Source: Triadica sebifera (Eukaryota; Streptophyta; Magnoliopsida; Malpighiales; Euphorbiaceae). From it: 64,000 nt of DNA. Below the pieces are notes generated by a model, which did no database searches, was not told the DNA's origin, and saw only the letters and a program-made list of their open reading frames with translations. Shown one piece after another: positions 51,801-62,255 of this stretch. The stretch's first letter is position 1, and every line of letters starts with the position of its first letter. The stretch lies in the NCBI GenBank assembly GCA_023653625.1, contig CM042901.1, forward strand, positions 18,986,333 to 19,050,332. Reading direction: 5' to 3'. The translations under genes and the position numbers were made by a program.

Positions 51801-54800
51801 ATTTGAGGTAAGTAGGCATCTAATGGGCTTTCATCACTATCTGTATTGTTTTGAGCGTTAAAAGTAAATAATAACAATGCAAAAATTTTCAGTTTAGTTT
51901 AGTCTAACCTTTGGCTTGGTTTAGCTCTTAGAGAATTTAAGTTGTCACCCTTAATGACACCAAATTACTCTTCAATTACCAATATCAGTCTATCATTTGC
52001 CTAATTTCTTATCTACATTCTACTGCAATTATTTTTGGAACTTTTCAGATCAGTGAAATTTGGAACTGCACTCTGAGGGCATGTTCAGTATCTTTTTATA
52101 TTTTATATTTTTAGTTTTTTAAAAACCAAAAATTGCTTTCTGTTTTTGATTATTGGTTCACATGCACACACAAATACACATATTTTTTATAGTCAAATAT
52201 ACATAATTTGTAACATGCAATAGTTAATTTCTGGATATTAGTGAATCAATATTATTTCAAAATTTACAAATTAATCGTAATAAAAAACAAACTGTATACC
52301 AAGCTCTAACAAAATATGAATATGCATTAAAATAGAGATTCATGACCAATTTTATGTTAGTATAATGTACATAGGCACAAATTCAAGGTCATCAATGTAC
52401 CAATAAAACTAATTTTATTTGTAATTTCAAGTTATATAACATTCCCTAACCTAATGACACATACAGGTAAACAAAGGACAGGAGTAATCAAGATTGGTTT
52501 AGATACTCTTAAAAACTATAAAATGGAACTATGGCCCCAAATACTCCTTGCTAGTTCATCAAAGAATATGAAGGGGTAGCCACAAATGGGTAACTGATTC
52601 AAGTTATCTCCATCAAGGACTAAAAAGGAAAAGAAATACAAGCAATTGACATTTATATTGACAGCAAAATCAGTAACCCATAGAAGCAATACAAATTAGA
52701 CAAATTATAGGAAACAGTCAACAGTGAGGAGGCATTGTCGCTAATTAAGGAAGCAAGGACCTGCTGGTGGTGAGGAAACAGTTGGGTCTGATGGGTTTGT
52801 ATGAATGGACAAGCTCACATCTCAAACCCATCTTCTATCGTTCATCTCTGATAGAGAAGAACTAGAAGGTGAAAAGGATATAGGGATAACAGTGAATTAG
52901 CTCACTCATGGACCCTCAACCAGGCTTGTATATTCTAGAAGAAGGAGAGGGGAGCGGGGGGGATGGGACGGGACGGGACGGGACGGGACAGAAGCTAGTT
53001 ATAAAAAGGTGGGGGGCAGTAGGAGCAAGGGGGACTTTGGTGACTGTGAATTCTGGGTCTTCAAGCTTTCGAGCATGGAGAAGGGGATATTTCCCTAGGC
53101 TGTGCATCTTGCACAGATCTTTTTCTTTTGTCATTTACTGTTTTTCTTCTTTGAAGATGTTCGTATTCTCATTTGATAGCAGATAATCAGCTAATAAAAT
53201 CATCATTCTCTTTCATCCTTCACTCTGAGCATCATTTGCTGTTGTGTTTCTAGAGCTATTGCAGTGTGATATTTGATTTTGCTATCAATCTCTAAACAAA
53301 ATAGGAAAATTTATAGGAGAAAAAGCTTTTGAGCTTCAATTTGGAGAATGAAAAGGAAGAATTCTGGCTCGCCTTCACTCTTTCCTATCAATTTCAAAAC
53401 AGCTAATGAGTTTGAATATATAAGTCATAGATAACCCAACTAGATACCTAAAATCACAATCTCCAAGACAATTTTAAAGATGGGGATTGAGCTATGGTGG
53501 GAGCTATCGGTAAAGAGCGTTACTGGAGGTAAGTGATAGTGAACTGGTGGGCTGGTGTAGGTATGAGGGCAACGGGAAATGTTAGGAATATCTGAGAGTA
53601 AGGAAAAGGAAAAAAAAAGTAAAGAAACAAAATCAAAGGAAACCACCTTTTGTGGTTTTAAGAATTCTTTTTTTTAATTTGAAAATATTTCCTTCTTTTA
53701 TGTCAAATGCAAAAATCAAGAATTTATGCCAAACATGTTTCCATTTTTATTTGGGGAAAAGAAAGCGGAAACGGTGAAATGGAAACCAATCTGAATGGGC
53801 CCTATTCTCATGCCAATGTTCAAAGATAAAACTCAAGCAATATATGACATTGTCACCATTGATTAATAAACTTTTAGGAATAAATAAATGTTGCCCAAAG
53901 TGCATAACAATCTTATGCTTTACAAGATTATGGGGAGTGATAAGTAGCAAACAGTTGATTAAAATTGGTCTTTCACAAGTTACACACAGACTATTACTCA
54001 AATAGTGAAGAAGATAAGGGCAGCGAAGTTATTTTTTATTACTTTCTCAGCAACACATTCTAATTTGTTAGGGAGTTAACTAAACTGTAATACCTCTTCT
54101 AGCAACAAATAAATGTTTGCAGCTTAAAGAAGTCATGACAAACCTGTAATGATCGCCTTGCTGCCAGAGAAACTTCAGAAACTGGATCAAATTGGGAGAA
54201 CCACCACGGTCCCATCAGAGACTTCAGATGTGGAGCTAAATCTCTTCTACAAAATTGCAAGTTGAAAAATTCATTGCTATGAACAGAAAAAAAAATTTGG
54301 CAACTGAAGAAATATCAATGAAATATGCCAAGAGGAGCTTCATCTACCAACAAAAGTAACAACAAGAAGCAAAGAATTTTCTTCACTTATATGTCCAAAC
54401 TCCAAACAGGTGATACACACAGAAAGCCCCAAAAAAAATGTATCCATGAACATGAGCTTCTTAAAATTAAGAGTTGTTCATACCCAACAGCAACAACAAG
54501 ATGGTTCATGGTCTCATGAGTGGCTCGCCGAACTTCTCTATTATAATCCACCAACAGCCTCTTGTATTCAAATGCCTAACATGAGAGCACAAATTACCAG
54601 AGAAATTATCTTAAGCAAACTCCAGCAAAAAATATAACCTCAATATCAGAGATAATGAGTACCTATTGTTCAACAATACACAGAAATGGTGATAGAACTC
54701 ATGTCCAAAAAAAAAACAGTGACAGAACAATTGCTTCATGAGCTCACAGATATAAGTCCAACTCTAGAAATGAAGAAACAAGTAAACTGCAATAAAATTT

Positions 54801-55918
54801 CCCAATATTGAAAAATAAATGAAGTCCGATAATCATAATTTCATAGAGGTAGTACAAGTATTGAGAATGACAGGGATTGCAATGGTTGGTTGTGAGACAA
54901 TGAAAGAATCCCCCTTCTCTTCTTTCTTGTTTCTGTCAATTTCCTTCTCCTAATTTCTTTTCTTGCTTATAGAACAACACATGGTATAGTAAAAAATGAT
55001 TGACTATTGCACAGGTGCAACAGTTTCTACACGAACACTCTTAATGTAGATGGCATAGGAAAGGATAACGAGAAGGTGTTAAAGTATTACATTATTTCAG
55101 CCCAATGACTCAGAAGAAGGGCAAGACACTACATTAATAGAGACATCGGACGGTGAAAATTCATAAAATAGGAAAAGATAAGAGAAACAAAAAGCATACC
55201 CATTGAGGAATAATTAAAACCAAGTCCTTCCCAGACTTTTCCTTGAACAGAACAGATAGAGCTTGCAGAGCTTTAAGCTGTAAGAAGAATAAAAAGAGAA
55301 TGAAAATTTAATATATAGACAAACATTATACATGTAAATATTCATGCATATGCACATTTTACCTTGGTTGTAGGATCTTTCCTAGCCAATCTCTTCAAGT
55401 GTAGTGCAACTTCACTGTCTATATCCTGCAACAGAAATAATGTACAGGTATAGAGCATCATTCATGCAACACATCACTTTATTAATCCACAAATTACTCT
55501 TATTACAGAAACAAACAAGAACCAATATTTTTGTTGTCTTTGTTGTTAAAAGCTGTTCCTTTATGCATTAAAAGAAACCAATAAAAAAAAATAAAAAAAA
55601 AAAAAAAGACGAAGAAAAAGCGAGACCATACCAAGAGAAGGCTTGACTCTTCGCTAGAAAGAGAAGTATCAAGACGAGAGCTACCGACATAGCCACCGAA
55701 TCCCACAGCTACAGCAGAACCCGACGGCAATAGCGAGGCGGCAAGACTACAATCAAATTTAAAAATTATTTCTAAAATTAAAGAATTCAAACATAATTTT
55801 TCAGAATAAACAGCAATAAATGAGGGGAGAAACAGAGAAATCGAAAAGCAAAAGAGTACCTGCTACTTGAAGGACGAGACTTACTCCTGGCGGATTCTCC
55901 TTTCTGTCTGCCCACCAT
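33626..55918 (-). CDS. LTN1: Listerin (LTN1), E3 ubiquitin ligase of ribosome-associated quality control
   Basis: Sixteen exons (minus strand): 55918-55860, 55746-55632, 55425-55363, 55277-55200, 54575-54484, 54246-54144, 50675-50523, 48565-47907, 47743-47251, 46623-46097, 45368-44630, 43909-43204, 42802-41766, 41644-41186, 37281-37051, 33853-33626. They join in frame to 5,742 nt, 1,913 aa (plant listerins are about 1,870), all with GT-AG introns. The start MVGRQKGESARSKSR leads into the conserved N-terminal region. The middle is long helical HEAT/ARM-like repeats. Exon 15 encodes an RWD-like segment (FPASYPLRPVDVDC). Exon 16 ends in a RING of the C4HC3 type (CPIC, CRTC, FHAAC, CPLC; residues about 1863-1910). 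In the family the RING ubiquitinates nascent chains stuck on 60S subunits. Introns 14 and 15 are swollen by transposons. Confidence 0.95.
34740..36370 (+). mobile_element. Athila-like Ty3/gypsy remnant in listerin intron 15, antisense to the gene
   Basis: It contains an integrase frame (35,157-36,029). About 300 bases after it is a segment with CCCTATGGATTCGACC, a phrase typical of the LTR end of Athila/Tat elements. Upstream (34,800-35,150) is non-coding leader or LTR-like sequence. Gag, protease and reverse transcriptase are missing, so it is an internally deleted remnant. Limits are approximate; no target duplication was found. Confidence 0.6.
35157..36029 (+). pseudogene. Integrase of an Athila-like element (mostly open)
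   Basis: The 290-codon frame shows the zinc-binding start (CHSHACGGHF), a garbled stretch (about residues 100-120) where the reading frame has slipped out and back, then the catalytic core: the first Asp in RIDFMG, the second in INDRGTHF and the Glu in GQAEISNREI. It continues NPNRKDWSVRLDDALWAYRT, a signature phrase of Athila integrases, to KTPIGMSPY, after which the family sequence is lost. For a dead element the core is well kept. No upstream enzymatic domains remain. Confidence 0.75.
36436..36800. mobile_element. MITE-like element with long inverted repeats in listerin intron 15
   Basis: Left arm (GCCATATGCATACCTCAACTT at about 36,491) and the reverse complement of the right arm (GCCATATGTACACCTGAACTT) match closely over about 60 bp. 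Both flanks are (TA)n. The start GGCTTAATACATAAA is a common plant MITE terminus. No transposase is present. Confidence 0.55.
37423..37813 (-). repeat. 3' LTR of element F
   Basis: 391 bp, TGCTACATAC...TCTAACA on the minus strand. It shares long blocks with 40,217-40,587, including a purine-rich GAGAGAAG tract on + and CCTTTTTCTACCATAACTAA. Confidence 0.82.
38042..38103. repeat. Inverted LTR fragment inside element F
   Basis: About 62 bp reading GAAACATAGGAGTACAAGGC... on +. Its reverse complement matches the CCTTTTTCTACCATAACTAAC...CTCCTATGTTT block of the LTR of F as written on + (about 37,740-37,805). It lies exactly where RNase H coding ends and the pre-chromodomain tail begins. Confidence 0.75.
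38370..38640. repeat. AT-rich insertion within element F
   Basis: It separates the reverse-transcriptase thumb (ending at about 38,640) from the RNase H lead (LKELMTQAPVLT, below 38,370). It includes a GGATATGGAAATGGACACCGGG word and AT-rich filler. The limits are inferred from where the coding similarity stops, and no terminal repeats were identified. Confidence 0.35.
39028..39774. mobile_element. hAT-like non-autonomous element inside element F
   Basis: A 747-bp segment with ends CATGGTTTTAAATGTAATAGTCG and, in reverse complement, CATGAATTGAAATTGTGGTAATAGCCG. It is flanked by 8-bp repeats ACCTCTAC (39,020-39,027) and ACCTCTAT (39,775-39,782), one mismatch. Subterminal CCGTTAC/GTAACGG words (for example CATTACGTAACCGCG near 39,160) are typical of a common plant repeat. 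There is no transposase. Confidence 0.65.
40203..40214 (-). promoter_or_regulatory. Primer-binding site of element F (tRNA-Met)
   Basis: A perfect TGGTATCAGAGC on the minus strand, two bases inside the 5' LTR. It fixes the orientation of the element. Confidence 0.85.
40217..40587 (-). repeat. 5' LTR of element F
   Basis: 371 bp, TGTTGCATAC...CCTAACA on the minus strand, aligned with the copy at 37,423-37,813. The two differ by short indels in the purine tract and scattered changes. Confidence 0.82.
48841..49105. repeat. (CT)n microsatellite and 110-bp tandem duplication in listerin intron 7
   Basis: A (CT)n run at about 48,843-48,878 is followed by a unit starting AAGTCTCTGTGTATTGAAC (48,887). 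It repeats 110 bp later (48,997) with few changes, and each copy ends TATCTTTCTTCTGATT. Each unit is preceded by CT repeats, so the duplication probably grew out of the microsatellite. Confidence 0.8.
51765..51800 (+). mobile_element. Possible SINE 3' end
   Basis: TGCTGACCCAAATAGTTTAG followed by GATTAAGAC resembles the conserved end of Au-like plant SINEs, from memory. The promoter boxes and the poly(T) or TTG tail are not clear. Confidence 0.25.
52965..52989. repeat. (GGGAC)n short tandem repeat
   Basis: Five units of GGGAC inside a G-rich stretch (GGGGGGGATGGGACGGG) in listerin intron 6. On + it has several G-runs. Confidence 0.85.
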
Positions 55919-56287
55919 GATCAAGTCCTAAATCTAATCCAAGGAATTGCTGGGCAGCTCTTTATAACTATAAATTTATAATAGCAGCTTTTCTTTTTGG
56001 CTCCAACCTGTCTTCCGCCCTTGAATTTACAACACTTCGGTTCAGATTCAGACAATTGCTGCTCCTGCGTTTTTCAATGGCATAACTTATTATTAGCCTC
56101 TAAGGTTTTCGTATTTTCTAATTTGAGCTCCTCAAATTTAATTCCCTTCAATCAGGTTTCTCATGTTTTATTTTCAATCACATATGACCCTTTTGTTAAC
56201 AGATCTCATTTTTGATATTATTATAATGTATTCTTTGATTAAAAACAAAAATAAAAACAAAAACAAAAAACAAATTCAAAAAAAAAA

Positions 56288-56325
<38 letters not shown>

Positions 56326-56730
56326 ACTCATTATGACTATCCAAAATTCATTCCAAGTAATTAATATGATAAATAAATCATTTATATTATTTTTAGCAAC
56401 AAACACAATATTAACATAAGCTAATTCAATTTAAGCAAGAGTTTCATACAAATCATATCATATTTTTTTATAACTCAAAATAATAAATTAATGGTGTAAT
56501 GCATTAAAGCATGCACAAACATTTTTCTCTATTTTGGCCTTTAGACCTTTAGGCATTCTTCTCTTTCCCTTTGTCTTCTCTACTTTCTTGTATATATTTC
56601 TCTCTCAAAGGTGCACCTAAAATAAATAAAAATCCTTCCACCATAAATCTAATGTCATCTTTTACTCTCTCTCTCTTTTCATATATATATCATAGATTTG
56701 TCTCCTTTTAACCATTCTAACTTAAACTCT
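55919..56730 (-). promoter_or_regulatory. Listerin upstream region
   Basis: The 0.8 kb between the listerin ATG and the LTR of element E must hold its promoter and 5' UTR unless these lie further out. An (ATT)n run occupies 56,289-56,325 and CT-rich tracts lie at 56,540-56,690. I could not single out a TATA box. Confidence 0.4.
56289..56325. repeat. (ATT)n microsatellite
   Basis: About 12 uninterrupted ATT units upstream of the listerin gene. Confidence 0.9.
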
Positions 56731-59597
56731 TGTGACGCTCCACTTATATATTAGGGATAATCTCATATATATAAGAAGAATGTCACAAAATTAACTAGAT
56801 AAATCTATCCAAATTAAAATATTTTCATTTAATAACTTAATTCATGTATTTATATTGTGTTAGACATGTCATTCTAATTATCAATATATATCACCATGTT
56901 ATATATGCATATGGTCCTTGATTATATTACATAAACGATCACTTGTGGCATACTAGACTTACATATAATTATTTACATATACAATATCAAAATAAGAGAC
57001 ACGTTCCTTAACTATATACAAGACATGTTCCTTAACAATATACAAGACATGTTTACCTAAAACTCATATGCATGGTCAAACTTAAAAAAAAAAAAGTGAT
57101 AAGTAACAAACCCTCTAACTAAGTTTGTTTGTGTTTCTCCTGATATGGGGTTATATTTATTTTTGACCAACTTCACAATCTATTATCTACACTTCCAATT
57201 CCTGTGTGAGAAGAACTCTCACTAACATATCTCTAGTTTAGTGGTACATATAGGTATTAAAGTTATTTTCAGATAATCATACAAATGCATTTCTCACATA
57301 AATTATGATAAATTTAATTTTATTATAAATTTGACATATAAAAGAATTAAGTAGATAATATAAAAGAATAAATATAATAACCTCATTCAATAATTCAATT
57401 CTCACTACATCTATAAGCATTTCATACCTTGTTACTCATGTAAATAAATAAATTATCTTATTTCATTTCATAGTTTATTAATCCAAAATCTTTTTCCTGA
57501 ATTGTCTGAATATGGGGTGTGAGATAAAGGTGTTCACAGAGTTTCAACCACATTAACTAAGTATAATCGTATTATTTATATATAATTAGAATCAATGGCA
57601 CTTTTAGAGCTATAGCCACCAAGTTTCTAAATCATATTAATATCGATACTGTAATTTCCCCCTTAATGGTACACCATGTATCTATTAGTCCTCAGATAGA
57701 GAAATAAGCAATTAAAATTATTACTTAATTATTTTTATCATATCTTTATTTGCCATAACTAATAATTATTTTGTATTAATATAATTACATATTCACAATT
57801 TATTTCAAAACTGTGTAATAACATGATATTTCATCAAATATTTCCATAATATTAAATTCCTAATTAATAACATTTTTATAATTTTAAAGCATTTCATAAT
57901 ATATAATCCATCATTTTGACATATAATTTATGTCATGCATACACAATCATGCATTATGGCAAACTAAAATACATAGATGTATAAACTTCAATAGCGTTTT
58001 TCTTTTTCAAAATATAAACTAGAAGTTTGTTCACTTTTGTTTCTCTTTCTCTTGTTAACGGCATAATTTAAAAATATAATTAAACAATACATTGTTAAAA
58101 TACTTATTCTTAATATAATTTAAATAAATAACTAAAATTTCTCTTAAGTTGAAATATGACCTTTTAGGACTATTGACTCAATAACTTTTTCTAAACTTAT
58201 CCAATTTATGTGATTCTTATTTCTAATTAAATTTAAGAATATAACATACTAAAATTTCAAAATTTTTGGACCATTACATAATTTTTAGTGTAATTTTAAC
58301 TATTGCTTTACTTTTGTCCTTAGACAGTTTTGTGGTACAATATTTAAAAATTTATATCTTTCAATATTGAATTATTATTAAGAAAATTTTTATACAAAGT
58401 AATGTGAAACATTTTTTTTATTTTTACTACTTTTTCAAATTTTGTCTCTAAGGTCCTCAAACACTATAGAGTCTATAACTAGTTTAGCATAGAATGACAA
58501 CTAGACCCATGTCCATTATTATGATCATAACTTATAAATACATAACATATAAAGGTTAGACTTTCATGGGAACTTAGTTAAGACATAGACTTAACTTTTA
58601 TGTTTTATACTTTGGTTAATTAGATATACAAATAGCTCAAATATAAGGACGAAATTACTAGAGCTGCACATGTTTAAGTAAACAACTCAATCAAGTAACA
58701 ATCATGGTTCATTTCATTATAACTCAACTTAAACAAAATATATTTAAAGAAAATTTGGTATTCAACTAGACCATACATAGAGCTATAACTTTTATGTTTT
58801 GAGTTTGCTTTAATTTAACCTGTAAGATAATCAAAATAAACAAACATAATTGGGTATCTTGTTGATACTCTTTATATACTCAAATGATCATTTCTCTTTA
58901 TATACTCAAAATTATTCAATATCTTTTGGAAAACATATAAAAAATATATATAAATGAACAATTTTTATGTTTAACACTTCTCTAAATTTGGTTTATAAAA
59001 CCATCAAAATTAGAGTGTAATACACTATTGCAATATAATCTTAATAGCTCTAAATAACACAAGCACAATAGAAAAGATATTACTTACCAAGAATAAATTT
59101 ATTTAGAGTGATTTTCATGTATATCTTAGGAAGGATAATGAAGAAATGGAGACTGTTGTTGGGAGGAAGGAGAGGAATGAAGATGAAATTGATAGAATTG
59201 TGTAGAAATTAGACTTAAATGGAAAAAAAACACCTTTAATGACTTCCTCTTTTCTTTTCCCATCCATTTGGTTTTTTTTTGTGCCCACTTTTTTGTCTTT
59301 TCTTTTTTTTTTGTGCCTTTTTTTCCTTTTTTTTCTTTTTTTTTTCTATTTTACTTTTTATTCCAAAATTTTTTATTTCTATTTTTTCTTTTACATATAC
59401 ATAATTTTACTAGTCTTTATTAAATTGTAATTTAATTGTGTGATCTATCTAACCAAATTACTCCATCAATCAATTTAATTCATTTTAATTTCTAATTTAA
59501 CCATTTATTCAATTTTATTCCTAATGTCTTTCATATGGTTTTCCTATATATATCATTATACCCTTATTCTAACTAAGTTCTAATTACAGACATTACA
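56731..59597 (-). repeat. 3' LTR of gypsy element E (minus orientation)
   Basis: 2,867 bp. Its + end reads GACATTACA (minus start TGTAATGTC) and its other end TGTGACGCTCCAC (minus ...GGAGCGTCACA). The first ~200 bases on + match the reverse complement of the end of the element D LTR, for example CACTTATATATTA and TAAATCTATCCAAATTAAAA-like blocks. The adjoining 402 bp encode the polyprotein end on the minus strand. Confidence 0.82.
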
Positions 59598-59999
59598 ATT
59601 TTCTTCCCATTACAATATTTCGTCCTCGAAATATACCTAATGCATCATCATTGAATAGATGGGGGTATTGAACTTTCATCACCTCCTCATTTTTCTATGT
59701 TACTTTTTTGATTTCATGATTTCTTCATAACATTTTCACTTATGGTATTCGCTTGTTCTCGAGCTCCTTAATCTCTCTAGCTAGAATTTGGACCGGTTCT
59801 TTTTTATATGTCAAATCATATCTCATTTGAATGCTTTCAATAGGTATGATGTGAATAGGATATGATTTGTACCGCCTTAACATTGGGACATAGAAAACAT
59901 CATACATCTGACTCAACTCCGATGGTAGAGCGAGTCTATCAGCAACAAATCCAACTCTCTCTAATATTTCATAAGGTCCGATGAACCTTGGGATTAACT
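59598..59999 (-). pseudogene. Polyprotein end of element E: integrase tail and chromodomain-like region, cut by element D
   Basis: On the minus strand the frame reads RFIGPYEILERVGFVADRLALP, then VFYVPMLRRYKSYP, MRYDLTYKKEPVQILA, and ends in a degenerate chromodomain and FRGRNI before a purine-rich GGGAAGAAAA tract. Stop codons lie in the chromodomain part. At 59,999 coding stops dead at the LTR start of D, in the middle of the integrase C-terminal region. The rest of E must lie beyond D, outside the window. Confidence 0.8.
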
Positions 60000-62122
60000 T
60001 GTAATGCCCACTAATTAGAATTTAATTAGAATAAGTATGTGGTATACAAAGAAAACGCATGCAGACAATAAAAATTAAAATAGATGAAATAAATGACTAA
60101 ATTAAAAATTAAAATAAAGTAAATTAAATTGATTAACATGATAAAATTGAGTAAATTAGACCACATAATTAAATTGCATTTTTGGTAATAATAATAATAA
60201 TAGAAATGGGCATAGCAGAAAAAAACAGAAAAATCGTGAGAAGAGAGGAGGGGAAAGTCAATTGACTTTGCCCCATTTTATCCTAACTCTACATAATTCT
60301 ATCAAACTTATCTCTATTCTTCTTCTTTCTCAAACCACCAACCTCCATTTCTTCATCATTTTCTTCAAGATTTGCATCAAAATCAGTCCAAATAAATTTG
60401 TTCTTGGTAGGTAATTTCTTTTCCATAGTTATTGTGTTATTAGAGACTTAATCTGAAAATGAGGTAAATATAAAAAAAATGTTCCACATTAACTTATATA
60501 ACTGTATAAAAAGTTTCATAATAATTGAATGAAAAATATAAATTTTTAAATATGGTATCCCGAAACTACCTAAGGGCAGACAATATAGCAATATTTAAAA
60601 TTATACCAAAAATTTTGTAATGGTTCAAAAATTCTAAAATTTTAGTATGTTTTAGTCTTACATGTTAAATTTAATGAGGAATAGGAATCATATAAATTGG
60701 ATAAGTGTAGAAAAATTTATTATTTCAATAGTCCTAAGAGGTCATGTTCCAACTTAAAATAAATTGTAGTTATTTATTTAAATTATATTAAAAATAAATA
60801 TTTTATCAATGTATTAATTAATTATATTTTTATATTAGGATCTCAACAAGAAGAAGAACAACAAAAGTGAACAAGCTCTGAACTTATATTTTGGAAAAGA
60901 AAAATACTATCGAGATTTGTACATATATATATTATAGTTTGCCTCTGTGAATGATTGTGTGCACATGACATGAATTATTTGTCACAATGATGAAATATTA
61001 TATTATGACATGTTTTAAAATTATAAAAATGTTATTAACTATGAACTTAACATTATGCTAATATTTGATAAAACATCATGCTATTACATGGTATTGAAAT
61101 AAATTATAAGTATACGATTATGTTAATATGAAATGAGTATTGGTTATAGAAACAAGTAATTAATGTTGTTAATTGCTCATTTCTCTACCTGATGACTGAC
61201 ATAGGATAGATGGTACACCATTATAGAGAAGTTATGGTACCAATATGGATATGATTTAGGAACAGAATGGCTTAAGCTCTGGGAGCTTTCCTGATCCTGA
61301 TTACATACAGATGACATGATTATATTCGGTCAAGGTGGCTTAAGCTCTAGGAGCACCCTTAACTTGAGATTATGGTGAGTAGGTTGGCTTAACCTCCGTG
61401 AGTGCCCCTATTTCACCCCCCATATCCGGATAGTTCGGAAACGAGATTTTGGGCTAATAAATCATAGAATAAAATATGAAATTTTATTAATTGATATAAG
61501 TAACAAAGTGTAAAATGCTTACATGAAGTGGTGCAAAATTTAATTATTGAATAAGGTTATTATGTTTATTCTTTTATGTTATGTATTTATTTATTTTATA
61601 TGACAAATATGTAATAAAATTTGATGTGCCATGATTTTATTTGAGACATGCATTGTGTGACTGTCTGGGAAAAACTTTAATACTTATATGTATCACTAAG
61701 CTAGAGATAACTTAGCGTGAGTTCTTCTCACGTAGAAATTGAAGCTGTAGCTAGTAGATAGTGAAATTGATCAAGAAAAAATTTAAGCTCATATCAGCAG
61801 AGACACAAAAGACGTAGTTAGAGGGTTGGTTACCTATTATATTTTTTTAGTTTGACCATGTACATGGTTTGTGGTAGACATGTCTCATATATTAATATTG
61901 TATATGCAAATAATTATGTAATATAATCAAGTGTTATATGTATATACAACATAATGATAAATATATATTGCTAATTAGAATGACATGCCTAAACCAATAT
62001 AAATAAATAGATTAAGTTATTTAAAATGAAAAAGTTTTAATTCGAACAAATTTATCGAGTTAAGCTTGTGGCATCTTTCTTATATATGTGGGATTATCTT
62101 AATATATAAGTGGGGCATCACA
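60000..62122 (+). repeat. 5' LTR of element D
   Basis: 2,123 bp. It carries three spaced copies of a GGCTTAAGCTCTGGGAGC-like motif (about 61,266-61,410). A CT-rich tract (about 60,310-60,350) after a weak TATA-like ACATAATTC may mark the promoter. Confidence 0.82.
61266..61410 (+). repeat. Triple GGCTTAAGC-GTGCC motif in the element D LTR
   Basis: GGCTTAAGCTCTGGGAGC (61,269), GGCTTAAGCTCTAGGAGCACCC (61,330) and GGCTTAACCTCCGTGAGTGCCC (61,384) are spaced about 55-60 bp apart, each followed by pyrimidine-rich sequence. Two decayed copies lie at 11,693-11,765. Confidence 0.6.
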
Positions 62123-62127
62123 TTTAG

Positions 62128-62139
62128 TGGTATCAGAGC
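62128..62139 (+). promoter_or_regulatory. Primer-binding site of element D (tRNA-Met)
   Basis: A perfect TGGTATCAGAGC, five bases after the LTR end. It is complementary to the 3' end of initiator tRNA-Met in plants. Confidence 0.88.
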
Positions 62140-62255
62140 AGGTTTAGGCTTTTTTAGGCCTAAGTGGAAAAAGGGATATTAGGCATAAATATACATGTGT
62201 CTCATATAATTCTAATATGGGCTTTTTTCTTGGCAACTTGTAGGATTGTAGGAAG

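Larger units (their letters stand above)
50676..54143 (-). other. Large intron 6 of listerin
   Basis: 3.47 kb between exons 6 and 7. It includes a (GGGAC)n run (52,965-52,989) and a segment (51,765-51,800) that resembles the 3' end of a plant SINE. It also holds moderately GC-rich stretches (51,000-51,500 and 52,700-53,200) that look inserted but that I cannot assign. No coding exon was found. Confidence 0.5.

Noticed and set aside
52908..53186. A 92-codon + frame with a Gly/Asp-rich repeat
   Set aside because: The Gly-rich part comes from the (GGGAC)n run. There are no splice or family signals, and it lies in an intron of listerin on the other strand.
59239..59430. A Phe-rich 63-codon + frame resembling membrane segments
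   Set aside because: It is a poly-T tract translated in one frame, within the LTR of element E.
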